Assembly: GCF_046630445.1 (NCBI RefSeq)
Contig: NC_092333.1
Span: forward strand, 97,004,001-97,068,000
Reading direction: 5' to 3'
Source of the DNA: Rutidosis leptorrhynchoides
Lineage: Eukaryota > Streptophyta > Magnoliopsida > Asterales > Asteraceae
DNA: 64,000 bases
The notes under the pieces were generated by a model. The model worked only from the letters and a program-made list of their open reading frames with translations. It was not told the origin of the DNA and did not search any database. Each line of letters starts with the position of its first letter. The stretch's first letter is position 1. A program made the translations under genes and the position numbers. This document shows, one piece after another, positions 1 through 12,868 of this stretch.

Positions 1-1171
1 CAATTTTCGAATAATGTTTGCTATGCTACGCACCTCCGATTCACATGTAACTTGTTCTAACATGCTCATACATGATTAAAAACCTCAGAAAAATAGTTCG
101 GGACCCGACCCGAACGTGTTGACTTTTTCGTTGACTTTGACCGACCAAAGTTTGACTTTTTGTCAAACTTAACCAAATGATTATGCAACCTTCCTAACTT
201 GTTTATATACTTGTACCTTGCATGAAACTTGACAATTTGATTTCACATGCTACATAATCGAGTCGTAACGAGCCATAGGACTAATTGAACATCTTTGACC
301 TATCGTGTTTACCGTTATTGATACGACCTATTTGTTTAGGTCAAGACTAGCACTATCCTTCGCACACGTTATTTTGTGAAGTACTTTTCGTACGTGCACT
401 CAAGGTGAGATCATAGTCCCACTTTTACTCTTTTGCACTTACATTTGGGATGAGAAAAACATAAACGTTTCTTTTTACTAAGTGAACACAAGTACAGGAA
501 AACAAACATTCTACATACGAGTTTGAACAAAAATCCTCAATTCGATTATCATTAGTTACACTTGCCGGGTGTAAGCGAGAACTTATGTTATATGGCCATA
601 TGGGTTTGACAAACCCTCATTCAAACGGTTCGCTACCGTTTACGAATGAAATGTATTTTCGAGAAACAGTGTATGTTCTAACACTATTGTGATGGGGTTC
701 TATGGAAGGAATGTTAAGCATTGATAATTGGGTGCTCGTGAAACAAACTTTTGGAATGTATTACTATTATCTCATGGTTGCAAATCTTGTGGTTCACTTG
801 TACTTACTTACTCAAACCTATGATTTCACCAACGTTTTCGTTGACAGATTTCTATGTTTTTCTCAGGTCCTTGAACGATACATGATACATACTTCCGCTC
901 ATTATTTTGATACTTGTATTGGATGTCGAGTATATATGCATACATGGAGCGTCTTTTGGCTACTTTTAAATTGTGTCGCATAAGTTTCATTTGTACTTAA
1001 AACTTTGTATCGTAACTTGTGGTGGAACTATTCTTGTAAACTTTGAACAATCTTTACATTTGAAATGAATGCGACATATCTTTAGGTCAAACGTTGTTTT
1101 AAAGACTTATGACCACGTAACGGGACCTAAGTAGACGGCGCCGTCAAACATGATTTGGTCGGGTCGCTACA
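1..1171 (+). repeat. Partial LTR, 3' portion, of a gypsy-type element
   Basis: The block ends in CGGGTCGCTACA, a terminus of the same style as the LTR ends seen elsewhere in the window (for example CGGGTCGTTACA at 63031-63042). The stretch around 405-500 (a 'tagtcccac' motif, then 'gggatgagaa', then 'acacaagta') also occurs in the same order inside the chromodomain gypsy LTRs at 18621-18720 and 49835-49925, so this is a relative of that group. No primer-binding site follows 1171, so it is a 3' LTR or solo LTR end rather than a 5' LTR. The left end lies outside the window. The small open frame at 702-983 has no recognisable domain and is not a gene. Confidence 0.6.
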
Positions 1172-1214
1172 GGTGGTGACGGAACAAATGTGTTGAAAAT
1201 AGGGAGTAATGGAG

Positions 1215-1701
1215 CAATGGCGAAGCCAGGATTTTAACATCGGGGTGGCTTATGCACGGTGACGGAAGCATGATTTTTTTTTCCGGGGGCAAAAAAAAAG
1301 TTTAAAACCGTAGTAATTTTTTTGGACAAAATATGGAAGTTTTGGGAAAATAAATGAAGGTTTTTATACAAATTATGGAGGTTTTGGGGCAAAATATGTA
1401 GGTAAAAAAAATCCACCGTAAGCAAAGTCGAAAAATCTAAAATTTTTACACTAAAATTTTGAATTTGAAATTTTTACACTAAAAATTTAAAATTTTTACA
1501 CTAAAGAATAGAGCTGAAATGTTTAATTTAATTATATACTTTGATGGGTTAAAATAAATAAATACAACTAGTTACTGATATGATTGCATCACATACCTTA
1601 AGGGGTTAAATTGAAATTTTAAGTAATAATAAGGTAGTAGAATATAAATGCGTTAAAGAGTTCTTGAAAGCCGTGTACATTCATCATCAATCACCTTACT
1701 C

Positions 1702-1737
<36 letters not shown>

Positions 1738-1985
1738 CATTAAAACAAAAACTTCAAGCTCACTTTTTTACTAAGTACTCCGTAGATTTTAATGTCCGAT
1801 TTCAAAGTACACTAAATTACTAGTATTTTGAGGAAATTCACCGGTTGCACGTGCAATCACCGAAGCTATGGGCTCAGGGGATGCTCAAAACAATTAGCAT
1901 TATGAAAATGGTAATGGACTAGAAGTATACGGGCTCAATAGGGGATGCTCAACACCCCAAAGCACCCCTATTGGCTCCGCCATTG
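1215..1985. mobile_element. Non-autonomous hAT-like DNA transposon, 771 bp
   Basis: The left end reads CAATGGCGAAGCC and the right end GGCTCCGCCATTG, an imperfect terminal inverted repeat. The 8-bp direct repeat TAATGGAG lies exactly outside both ends (1207-1214 and 1986-1993), which is the duplication length of hAT elements. No transposase frame exists inside. The interior is AT-rich, with a short repeated 'aaatttttacactaaa' motif (about 1440-1505), a 32-bp A-run near 1703-1734, and a subterminal 'gggctcaNNggggatgctcaa' motif at both about 1870 and about 1931. Autonomous copies elsewhere would have to mobilise it. Confidence 0.85.
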
Positions 1986-2443
1986 TAATGGAGTGACGTA
2001 TTAGATGATGTGTCAAATATTGATTGAAAGTTTGGTGAAAATACTGATGAAAAGTATTAAAAATATAATAAAATAATACTAAATTATGTTAAAACGTCAT
2101 TATCTCATGTGTAGGAAGCAAGCACTCGACCAAATTGAAGCCTAACACATTGCGTTACATACGTGCTTGCGGCGTGCTCCAGGCACATGACCTCTAACAC
2201 AAGCTAGTACAATTGGTCTAGTATTGGTAATAAAGAGTATACATGATATAGAAAAATCTCAATGAACAATGTAAAAAGTTCAATATATTATTGTTGAGGT
2301 GTAATGTGTTTTTAAGCTAACAAAACTTCTTTCGCACCATGTTCTTGGTTTTTAATACTTTCGGAAAAGAGTAGATGAAAAAAGAGAGAGGAAAAAAAAA
2401 TAGAGAAATAAGAGTAATTTTAACAAACAAAAATGGTAAATAA
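1986..2443. other. Unassigned AT-rich spacer
   Basis: No coding frame, terminal repeat or RNA gene can be recognised. The sequence is low in GC, with several short A-runs near 2380-2410. Confidence 0.5.
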
Positions 2444-2877
2444 CTAGAAAAATGAGCCCGCGCGATGTCGCGGGGCCTTTGGGTTGCGTATTCATAGTTA
2501 ACGGAGCGTGTTATAGGTGTGTATATGTATTGAATATAGTTCGAGGTATTGAGCGTTTTTTTAAGTGTCCATTTCGCGTATAGTTAGTCCCGTTGTGTTC
2601 GTAGGATTTTTTTGAGTTGAACGGTGGGCTCGGAAAAATTTAACTCGCACCGAGCGAAAAGATAGGGCCCGTTAAAAATTCGGGTGGAGTTAGTTTTTTT
2701 TTATTTTAATAAAATTGTATATTTACACTTTTTACCCCCGAGAAAATGTAAATTTGAGGGGTCCTTGTGTAAATTGAGGCAAAGATGAGGGGCCGGATGC
2801 AGTGTGAACGTAAACGTAAAAATACATCCCAAATACATTGAAACTACAAAAACTTTGGTGGGTATTAGTATATATGG
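2444..2877 (-). mobile_element. Short non-autonomous Helitron
   Basis: Read on the minus strand, the sequence ends with a GC hairpin (stem CCCGCG/CGCGGG, plus-strand positions 2457-2474). It is followed 9 nt later by the terminal CTAG at 2447-2444 and then a T, as expected for the 3' end of a Helitron inserted between A and T. At the other side, the minus strand begins with 'ATATATACTAATACCCACC' near 2877, typical in style for a Helitron 5' end, although a clean TC dinucleotide is not visible. No helicase is encoded. The 5' boundary is approximate. Confidence 0.55.
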
Positions 2878-2897
2878 TTAATAATTAATTAATAAAA

Positions 2898-4451
2898 GAC
2901 AAAATTGCTGAAATAGTCCCTGTAATTTGTATCAAAATGCTGGTTTAGTCCCTGTGCTTTTTTTGATGGATTTGGTCCCGGTAGTTGGTAAAAGTTGCTG
3001 ATTTAGTCCCTCTGACCGACGGCCGTCAAAAAATGCCGTTAACTCCAGTCATGTGCCAGACATGTGAGGGTATTTTCGTCAGTTTCTTTCCTTTATTTAC
3101 AATATTGCTAAAATGGTCCCTGTAGTTTGTAACAAAGTTACTGAAATAGTCCCTGTGGTTTGTCTTTCCTTTAAAAAAAACTTCATTATCTATCTTTATC
3201 TTCATCCCCAAATTCTCTACATTGATAAACAAATCCACATCAAATTCTCTAAAAAAACGAACCAAGCATATACTAACCATCTGCCATTATTTAGTTCTAA
3301 CTAATTCTAAATCATATTAAATTCAACACAAACACTTTAAACAAAAACTCCAAATTAAATCTGGTGGTTTTGAACACCATAACTTTGTGGTGGTTTTGAA
3401 CTCCGACTATGGTTCTTCAAATGACCGGAAATCCATCGCCAAATCTATCCGCCTTCATGATTAATACCACCGGTCTTCATCTGTCTTCATTAACCATTAT
3501 CTGATTTCGTTTTATTTAAGGATTCTCAGATCTGATTTCATTTTTCAGATTTGATTATGTTGAAGCAACCATAGAAGATTTCGTTTCAGATCTGATTTCA
3601 TTTCTCAGATCCATATCTGATTTCATTTCAGGTTTCGACCAGAAGTTGATGGTGGCCGGAACTTTGCCTTCACAGATATGAACGAAGCTGGAAAGTTTCG
3701 GGGCACTGTAGCTTTTTTTTTGGTAATGTATTATTGTAATTTATTGTTTGGAATATGAGATTAACTCATGATGGCATCCGAGTCTTCAAGAACGTATCTG
3801 AACGTAATCAAGTATTTGTATTTTAGTTGAATTAGTATTTCCTATTTCCTATTTGTTTGAGATTTTTCGTAATTGTTGGCTAGTGGCCACTTATTCTCAT
3901 TTTTGTTTTGTTTATTCTCATTTTTGTTTTGTATGAAGCCAGTAGCAGTAGTATGCATTTAATAAAAGTAAGCAATTTCAATTCCAATTTTGTCCAAACT
4001 TTACATATATGGATTTCTTATTTTGATTTTGATTTTAATTTTGATCTTGTTTATAAAAAAATATAGGAATATGTGTTGATTGGGTTGTGAATTTAACTGC
4101 TGAAATATTTTATTTGGGAAGATGGATTTGAATTGGGTTTAGGCGAGGAAGGAGATAAGGTAAATTTATTTCAGCAATTTTTTTACAAACCACAGGGACT
4201 ATTCCAGCAACTTTGTTACAAATCACAGGGACCATTTTAGCAATATTGTAAATAAAGGAAAGAAACTGACGGAAATACCCTCACATGTCTGGCACATGAC
4301 TGGAGTAAACGGCATTTTTTGACGGCCGTCAGTCAGAGGGATTAAATCAGCAACTTTTACCAACTACTGGGACCAAATCCATCAAAAAAAAGCACATGGA
4401 CTAAACCAGCGTTTTGATACAAACCACAGGGACTATTTCAGCAATTTTGTC
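2898..4451. mobile_element. Non-autonomous Mutator-like element (MULE) with 267-bp TIRs
   Basis: Positions 2898-3164 and 4185-4451 are long, near-perfect inverted repeats starting GACAAAATTGCTGAAATAG. The 9-bp duplication TTAATAAAA lies directly outside both ends (2889-2897 and 4452-4460), matching MULE biology. The TIRs hold internally repeated 'nnnagtccctgtggtttgt'-like segments. No MuDR-type transposase frame is present, so the element is non-autonomous. Confidence 0.88.
3165..4184. other. MULE interior without a convincing gene
   Basis: About 1 kb between the inverted repeats. It has three copies of a 'gatctgatttcatttctcag' motif near 3530-3630 and a stretch near 3360-3480 that resembles transcribed plant DNA. 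A captured gene piece (Pack-MULE) is possible. I could not recognise any protein domain, and the open frames seen on either strand near 3026-3304 lie mostly in the TIR. Confidence 0.4.
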
Positions 4452-4460
4452 TTAATAAAA

Positions 4461-5408
4461 AGTAAATTATGTGAGATCTGATTAGGGTTATTAGTCATTA
4501 TAGACGCACATAAATTATTTTTTTTTTATTTTTTATTTTTTTTACTTTTGTAATCAGCTACTTACGTATTTTTAAAATGAAAAAGACTTTGAAGCAAAAA
4601 TCTCTTAATCTATCATTCATTTTTCATCCATTTCCGTTTATTTTCTTCTTTTTCCACTAAGAAAAAAATTCAAAAGTAATCACCTTTTTTAAATTGTTTC
4701 CCTTTTTTTTTTTTTTACTTTCATTGAATCATAACTTAAAATACAATGAAGAGTAGTTATAGCCGGTATCACTCCAAATCATATACTATGGGTCCATTGT
4801 GAGCATGGCATGTTTGCCAAACCTTAAATACATCGCAACGAGTTCGGGAAATTAGGATTTGATCAAATTATTCGCTCTCCGTTAAACGTGCAAATTCAGT
4901 TCGGGATTTGGATCCGCAAGTGTTGATTTCCGGATCAAATAAGATTTAGATCCGAAATGAGACTTTTACTGAGAAACATTGTGTGAGAGAAGCTCTGACG
5001 AGTTTTCTGCGCCCGAATGATGAATGCTCAAGTGTCCAATTTATAGCCAAATGTTAAGCTTTAAACTTCATACACCACTTGTCGTAATATGATTGGCTGG
5101 TCATACTCTAAGACGTGGAGTTGACCAGTCAGTCCTTGAAGACTCGGAGTTGATTTTCCTCGTCGAGGCTTACGTGACACCTTAACGAGTTGTGTGCTCA
5201 ATGCCGGAACGCATGGGCTTATACGTCGATTGACGCTCAAGTGCTTATGTGTGTACACTAAACCAATTAACATATTCACAGCTGGTTATTGTTTGAGCCA
5301 CTGGAATGGAATGAGATAAGAATCTCGGGAGATCTTTCCTCTCCACTTACTCGTAACAGGCTTTATAGCCTTAAATCGTGTTAACAATAAACTGGATAAC
5401 ATATAATC
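4461..5408. other. Unassigned region with promoter-like sequence on the minus strand
   Basis: No protein domain is recognisable. On the minus strand a 'ggctataaatt' TATA-like box lies near 5040-5050, followed by a leader-like stretch rich in 'tctctcacac' (about 4980). This could be the promoter part of an old LTR, but no LTR ends, primer site or partner copy are present in the window. Confidence 0.3.
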
Positions 5409-6386
5409 AGTGGCGAATCTAAGTGGTGACTCGTGGGGTCACGAGACACCGCTAGATTAAAAAAAATTAGTAGAAAATACCCTATAAATCGTATTGGACA
5501 CCACTAAATTTAAATGTATGACCCCATATATTTTTCAAATCAGTAGTTATTCTTTTAAATTGTATAGGACACTACTAAATTACACTACTTGAACTCCATA
5601 TTTTTTTCGAATTTATAATTTTTTTGAAAGTAACTATTACTAAAATAACATTTTAATATAATTAGTACTGGAAAAAATTTCGGAACCCCATCGAGTTAAT
5701 GCATGTAATTTTCTTATCATTCTTTCATCTTGTGACGCTGAGGACACATCATTAATTAATTTGCTGATTTTATTTTAGGTAACTAAATAAGAAAAGGTAT
5801 TTTAGTAATATGCAAGGGTGGGAGGATCATTTTGTGGGCAATTTCCTAATTGCTTATGTACAACACACAGGGTTTAGCTTTCACCACAAATTACCTACAC
5901 AATATTTATCTCCTTTTTGTTTACACAAATTGACAAAAAGGACAGATTGACGTCCTTTTACGCATATCTATATTTTTGGACCCCGAATAAGATCATCCGA
6001 GGGAGACTAAACCACTCGTTGCGATTATCACTCTTTTTTACTATGTCGATGCAACGATAATAACCCCGCCTCCATCGCTGCCCGGGAGGAAACCTTGAAA
6101 CCGATCCAAGGGATCTCTCACATTTTGAGTAAATTTTATAATCAACCTGCTAGAATAATTTCGCAACTAGTTCACTTTCGGAATTAAAGTATTTAACATA
6201 AACATATTCGTATATTCTTTTGTTTAAGTGTGGGATCGATAGTCCACTTCCTATCTAGGCTTCATCAACCCCGTTAATAATCGTGAGCATTTAACATGTT
6301 AATTAAATAATCTTAAAATTTGATTGGTTGATTGAACTTTAATTTTAAAATTTAAGCCTTAAAACTCATTTCCTATGTATAATAAA
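5409..6386. other. Unassigned AT-rich spacer, possible hAT-like terminus at 5409
   Basis: Position 5409 starts CAGTGGCGAATCTAAG, which resembles a plant hAT end. I could not find a matching right end or a duplicated target, so the element is at best truncated. The rest (about 5700-6386) shows no coding frame or repeat structure. Confidence 0.3.
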
Positions 6387-7519
6387 TTTTTTTTTTTTTT
6401 TTTTGAAAGGCAAGATAATTTCATTAATAAAAGGAAGATACACGAGTGCGCCCATTGGGGCGACAAAGTTCATGACTTAAATTTTTTGCAGGGTGCAAAG
6501 GTTGTAACCCGCCTGACTATACAAACTAAAGATCTAAATAACTAGAAGGATTAGAAAGCCAATTGAGCTAATCAAGAGATTTGCTTTTATCCTACGCGAG
6601 ATCTATTCGAAAGATTTGACTTGAATTTCATTCGTTAACACCGGAGCACACCAACTTTTATCTTGAAAAGTCTTCATGTTTCGATTCCTCCAAAGATAAT
6701 AAACACATACCCATGCTACGCCTTGCCAAATTTTGGAGCCATGGGGAGACATGTTATGTGATGATTTCCCTTGAAGAGATTCGAAACCATTTGACGAACT
6801 AAAGTTACCCAAGTTCCACCACTTAAAAATACGATTCCACACATCACGAGCGAGAGTACAATTGAATAACGAATGCTCAACCGATTCAATATCTTCATCA
6901 CAAATCGGGCAACGAACGGAATGAAGGTCGATACCCCATTTATCAAGCTCGACCCTAACCGGAATTCTTTTCCTCGAAGCACGCCACACGAAGATTTCGA
7001 GTTTTTTGGGCACAAGGTTGTTTCTTAACGTTTTTTGCGGAGCTTGGGTAGATACGATTAGTAGCTTTGAGTCGATGATACTCGATAATCTTTTGACCGT
7101 GAAAGTTCCATTGTTTGCGAGCGACCATTTCCACGATTCTTGAGAGTTAAAATCAACAGAAATTGAACGAAGTAAATTCTCTAATTCCAATAATTCTGTA
7201 GTTGTACGACATGTCGATTCCCGAAGCCAATCCCATTTAAAACAAACTGACCCGAGAGTTGCGATAGGCGTTTGCACAGGTTCAATCGGCACACTGGTTG
7301 TTGTTGTTGCTCCTATTGTGACATCGTCTGCTGCTGCGGTATCCGGATGGCTGCTGGTGGGCTGCGAGAATGCATATTGTGATCAAAAACCTGCATACTG
7401 TGAACAGAAGCCGTCATTAATGAAAAACTGCTGCTCAAAATTGCTGTTACTGGAGGACTGATTATCGGAGTTGCTGTATCAGTATTTGCTGCATCATGAA
7501 GACGATCCCTAACCGAAGC
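6387..7519 (-). pseudogene. LINE (L1-type) 3' fragment: zf-RVT domain, 3' UTR and poly(A)
   Basis: On the minus strand the frame at 7292-6603 encodes the zinc-binding C-terminal domain of plant non-LTR reverse transcriptases (zf-RVT). It has the 'KIFVWR-like' EIFVWRASRKRIPVR segment, then CPICDEDIESVEHSLFNC, giving the C-x2-C...H...C pattern. A 3' UTR and an 18-nt poly(A) tail (poly-T at 6387-6404) follow, as in a LINE 3' end. Upstream (7293-7519) the reading continues with a stop and a frameshift in a Gln/Ala-coding stretch. This fragment is the missing 3' continuation of the LINE at 19406-20392. The solo LTR 7520-19405 separates them, and both sides share GAAGC. Confidence 0.85.
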
Positions 7520-7710
7520 TGTAGTGACCCGTACTTTTCCATGATTATATATATTAAATGAAAACTATATTTGCATGATTAAATGTTTCCAACATGTTAA
7601 GCAATCAAACTTGTTAAGACTTGATTATTTGAAATGAGTTTCATGTAGACAATTGACCACCCGAGTTGATCGGCGATTCACGAACGTTAAAACTTGTAAA
7701 AACTATATAT

Positions 7711-7712
<2 letters not shown>

Positions 7713-7799
<87 letters not shown>
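7713..7799. repeat. (AT)n microsatellite
   Basis: About 43 uninterrupted AT dinucleotides inside the solo LTR. The sister LTRs at 38320-38350 and 47425-47450 have only short 'atatat' tracts at this place, so the expansion occurred in this copy. Confidence 0.95.
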
Positions 7800-7803
<4 letters not shown>

Positions 7804-9975
7804 ACATGATATTATGATAAGTAAGTATCTCACTAGGTATATTAACAATGAGTTATATACATAAAAAATGAGATTACTAAGTTAAGAAACTCGAAACGAT
7901 ATATATAACGATTATCGTTATAACAACGCCTTACTAAATACATATGTATCATATTAAGGTATTGTTACACTATATTTAACATGATAAAATGATAATTATA
8001 TATATCATTATGTATGTTAACAATGAACTACATATGTAAAACAAGACTACTAACTTAAGAATTTCGAAACGAGGCATATATGTAACGATTATCGTTGTAA
8101 CGACATTTTAATGTATATATATCATATTAAGATATATTCATACATCATAATATCATGATAATGTAATAATTTAACATCTCATCTCATTAGATATAATAAA
8201 CAATGGGTTAACTACATTAAATGAGATCGTTAACTTAAAGGTTTCAAAACAACACTCACATGTAACGACTAACGATGACTTAACGACACAGTTAAAATGT
8301 ATATACATGTAGTATTTTAAGATGTATTCATACACTTTTGAAAGACTTCAAGACACATATCAAAGTACTTCTACTTATCAAAAATGCTTACAATTGCATT
8401 CTCATTCATTTTCATCAACAATTCTACTCGTATGCACCAGTATTCATACTCGTACAATACATAGCTTCTAGATGTATTTACTATTGGTATATACACTCCA
8501 ATGATCAGCTCTTAGCAGCCCTTGTGAGTCACCAAGACATGTGGGAACCATCATTTGACAACTAGCATAACTTATGAGCATGAAAACAAAAACTAGTAAC
8601 CTTATATTGACTAAGCATTAGGCATTTTTTTCAAACAACACACACATCACATTTCTTTGATTTTCTAATCTAAATTCTCTCCAGCTTAACTCTCTCTAAG
8701 CTTAAGAACATCTATAATTCAGTAATATTGATCATCTAGGTCAATCTAGCTTCAATTACAATTAAGAAACATCATCATTCAAGAACACATCAAGAACACT
8801 TCACAAATACTTTCAAGTTTACTAGCTTACTTCCAATCTTGCAAATCCATTTCAAGTGATCATCCAATCTCAATAAATCTTTCTTATTTACAGTAAGATA
8901 TCTTTCTAATTCAAGGTAATACTCATATTCAAACTTTGATTCAATTTCTATAACTATAACAATCTTATTTCAAGTGGAAATCTTACTTGAACTTGTTTTC
9001 GTGTCATGATTCTACTTCAAGAACTTTCAAGCCATCCAAGAATCCTTTGAAGCTATATCAATTTTTGTCACTTCCAGTAGGTTTACCTACTAAACTTAAG
9101 GTAGTAATGATGTTCATTACATCATTCAATTCATATATATATAACTATCTTATTCGAAGATTTATACTTGTAATCACTAGAACATAGTTTAGTTAATTCT
9201 AAACTTGTTCGTAAACAAAGTTAATCCCTCTAACTTAACTTTTAAAATCAACTAAACACATGTTCTATATCTATATGATATGCTAACTTAATGATTTAAA
9301 ACCTGGAAACACGATGAACACCGTAAAACCGGACATACGCCGTCGTAGTAAAACCGCGGGCTGTTTTGGGTTTGATAATTAAAAAACTATGATAAACTTT
9401 GATTTAAAAGTTGTTCTTCTGGGAAAATTATTTTTCTTATTAACATGAAACTATATCCAAAAATCATGGTTAAACTCAAAGTGGAAGTATGTTTTTCAAA
9501 ATGGTCATCAAGACGTCGTTCTTTCGACTGAAATGACTACCTCTTACAATATTGACTTGTAACCTGTATTTTTGACTATAAACTTATACTTTTTCTGTTT
9601 AGTTTCATAAATTTCAGTTCATTATGAAACCATAGCAACTTGAATCACTCAAAACGGATTTAAAACGAAGAAGTTATGGGTAAAACAAGATTGGATAATT
9701 TTGCTTGTTGTAGCTACGTGAAATTTGTAACAAATCTATACAAACCATAACTTAACTAACTTATATCGTATTATACATGTATTCTAACATATATTATGTA
9801 ATCTTGGGATACCATAGACACGTATACAATGTTTTGACATATCATATCGACCCATATATATATATTATTTGGGAACAACCATAGACACTCTATATGCAGT
9901 AATGCTAGAGTTAGCTATACAAGGTTGAGGTTGATTCCAAAATAATATATATACTTTGAGTTGTGATCTAGCCTG

Positions 9976-12324
9976 TGTAACAACCCGAAACGAAACCACA
10001 ACAATTCCCGTTAAATTTCTCAACAAAAAAAAAAAAAAATTTTCTGGTGCAGTTCATTCGCGCGGCGCGCCAGGTGGGCGCGCGGCGCGCCAAATCACCT
10101 GGACAGCTCGCTGTCCCCGGAAGTCAATTTAATGAAAATGTTTGACTAGTTCCCGACATATTTAGCCAAAACGCTTTTAACCGTACATTAATATATGTAA
10201 AACTAGCACATAACTAAGGTTTGAGCGAGTTTTACAAAGTGGGGCCCACACGTGCCCAAATTACCCTTTAAGTATAAAAATACAATTTTAGACCATAAGA
10301 CTCTTAATACAAGACAAAGCCGAGCATGGCGATTGGGGGTACACTACCCAACCCTAATAAATCCAAAAGCGAGCCTTCTACGCAAACTATGCAAGTCCTC
10401 TAATCCTTGCGCTTACCCGAGCCACCATCCGCATGCAATCTATAAAAAGAGTCAACAACGAGAGGGTAAGCTAACGCTTAGTGAATGATAATATACTACA
10501 TACATATATATGTATAAAATGAATACGCCACACAAACAAATACCGCATACCGTAGCACCCAAATATAAAGCAACTACACTAAGCATACCGTACAATCTCT
10601 AAGCATCAAGCTAAAGGTACAACAACAAATATGAGTCCACCAACGACAAAGTGAACATCTCCAAATAGCTACACCCGGAGGGTTAGCTACAACACAACAA
10701 TACGTTAATATAATAATAATATGAACGAACAAGGTTAACACCTTAACCTATTACCGAGAACCCAAAGATACCACAATGAAGATTGGCCGAACTACACGAG
10801 CCTTAGTAATCCGAAACCACACGAGATTACTACCTCAACAAGATGACCGAACTACACGAGTCACCATGAATCCGAACTACACGAGATTCATTCGATAAGA
10901 TGACCGAAACTACACGCGTCATCGTGAGTCCGAAACCACACGCGATTCACTACTCCAACTCAAACCCACGGTCACGGGATTATAAAAATCCACCACATCG
11001 GGGCCATAACATCCAAATCACAATCACGTGTGATAATGTACACACGAACGTGTACTTCGCCAAAGATGGTCAACCAAAACGCACAACCGTGCCAATTGGA
11101 CTCATACAAAAGTCCATCAAGTCCACCTACATGTGAAGTGAGCTCTCTAGCCGAGAATCACTTCACCCGACCCGCACCCATCCTACACATACATATGTAC
11201 ATAGGATAATATCACTCACCTTGAAGTCTTGAAGAAAGCTTCCAAGTGATCCGCAACTCGCCAATGGAAAATACCTATTCCATTAACACAATTACAACAA
11301 TACAATTAGGATGGATTTTACAAACCAACCCAATTCGCCACTTAGTGCAATTCCGACCCAAATGCACTTCCGAGCACAAACCGTGCCCAAACTAACCAAT
11401 AATCACTAACGCAAGTGAGAATGGTCATAATAAGCCAATTAAACCCGAACTCAAGTGTCAAACACGTGTCATACCCATTTAGACACTTAAACCCTAATTT
11501 TGACCCATAAAGGTCAAAATCTCGTCCTTTATAAGTTTTGACACCAAAACACATTTAACTCTGTCTTATACTTCAACTTAATCCATTTTAAGTTCATAAA
11601 CCTCATTAAGTCACCAAATGGGTCATAATCACTACCAAACCCTAATTTGACCCAAAGTCACAATTAGTCAACCAAATGCCCTAAATGGTTTCCAATACTT
11701 CCATAATCACTAATCCAAGTGATAAATCCCAAGATTAAAGCCTAATCAAGGCCAAATCGTCAATCAACCCAAAACCCGCCGAGTGACAAGAATAACTAGT
11801 CACCATAAACCCATTTCATCATCTAAGAGGTTTTACAACTAATTAACTCAAAACCCTAACTTGAATATCAAATTAAATAATTGAAATTCGGAGTTTGAGC
11901 TTACCAATACTATCACCGTGTAGCCGAGAACGAAAGGAACAACTTTAAAACCCGAGACTTTGAACGATTCGAGCTTCTTCCTCACCAAAACCTCCAATCT
12001 CTCTCTAAACTCTTACTCTCTCTCTAAAAATGGATGAAGATGATGAGTGGATGTGAATGGGATCCAAAACTGATCCAAACTAGCTCATAAGCCTCACAAA
12101 TCCGGCCTCAAGTGAATTTACCCATTTGCCCTTCATTTAAACCAATTAAGAAAAACAAGGGATTCTGTCAGCAGCAAACGGCGCGGCGCGCCGAATCCCC
12201 GCGCGGCGCGCGACCTAACTGAAACAGATTCTTTTGCATTTTAAACTTTATATAAATAATCCGCGAAACCCAATCTCGAACGTCTTAATACACAAACAAG
12301 CAAGATAAATATTCGGGTCTTACA
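9976..12324 (-). repeat. 3' LTR of the gag-only element
   Basis: Begins TGTAACAACCCGAA and ends TTCGGGTCTTACA in plus orientation; the two ends form an imperfect inverted repeat of about 13 nt. It contains three copies of a ~56-bp repeat at about 10778-10957 and GC-rich GCGCGGCGCGCC motifs near both ends (about 10058-10092 and 12180-12212). Open frames at 10252, 10900 and 11342 recur in both LTRs but have no domain and are not genes. Confidence 0.92.
10778..10957. repeat. Three ~56-bp tandem repeats in the LTR
   Basis: Each unit has two halves, 'gaccgaactacacgagtca' followed by 'tgaatccgaactacacgag' with small changes. The same unit is present five times in the internal region of this element (12981-13303) and again in the other LTR (about 16815-16995). 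Confidence 0.85.
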
Positions 12325-12337
12325 ACTCTCCCCCACT
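12325..12337 (-). other. Polypurine tract of the gag-only element
   Basis: On the minus strand, AAGTGGGGGAGAGT lies directly before the LTR that starts TGTAAGACCCG. This is the expected primer for plus-strand DNA synthesis and confirms that the element reads on the minus strand. Confidence 0.85.
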
Positions 12338-12868
12338 TAAACTCGATCACGTCCTCGTGATCCTCATCACTTAACCAAGTGGACCTCACCCTACGGTCCT
12401 CGACATAAGTCCCAATCCGACTTTCCTAAGCAATTCCTTTCCAACGAATCGCCTTCCACAACTAAATCGTCACCCGCGATTTATCAAAACCACAATCCGA
12501 GCACTAAAACCATGCTCATTCCCTAACATCAGGAAAACTCAACCAATCTCGTACCGAGATATAAATCCCTTAGCGTACTATTACCGAGTACAACGCTAAA
12601 AGCAACCAAGTCTCAACCTAAGGTCAACAACCCGAAACGATGAAGACCGAACCAAATGAATCCTTACGGACAACACCAACCACTAACATCCCTTGTAGTG
12701 CGCAATACGACCAAAGCGCAACTACCGTAACATCATAACAAACGGCTAAAACCGATAGCGTCCAAAACGATGATGGCAACGCTAAACCAAGGTGTACAAA
12801 ATCGACTTTCGTCACACCCGTAACAACATGTGAGCGAAACACGGCTATCGCATCACTAATCACACAAC

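Noticed and set aside
702..983. 93-codon open frame
   Set aside because: Lies in LTR sequence, no domain, no start context; chance frame.
5409..5720. A second hAT element
   Set aside because: Only a left-end-like sequence was found; no right end and no 8-bp duplication.
10252..10488. Conserved 78-codon frame found twice (also 16289-16525)
   Set aside because: Duplicated only because it is in the two LTRs of one young element; no protein features.
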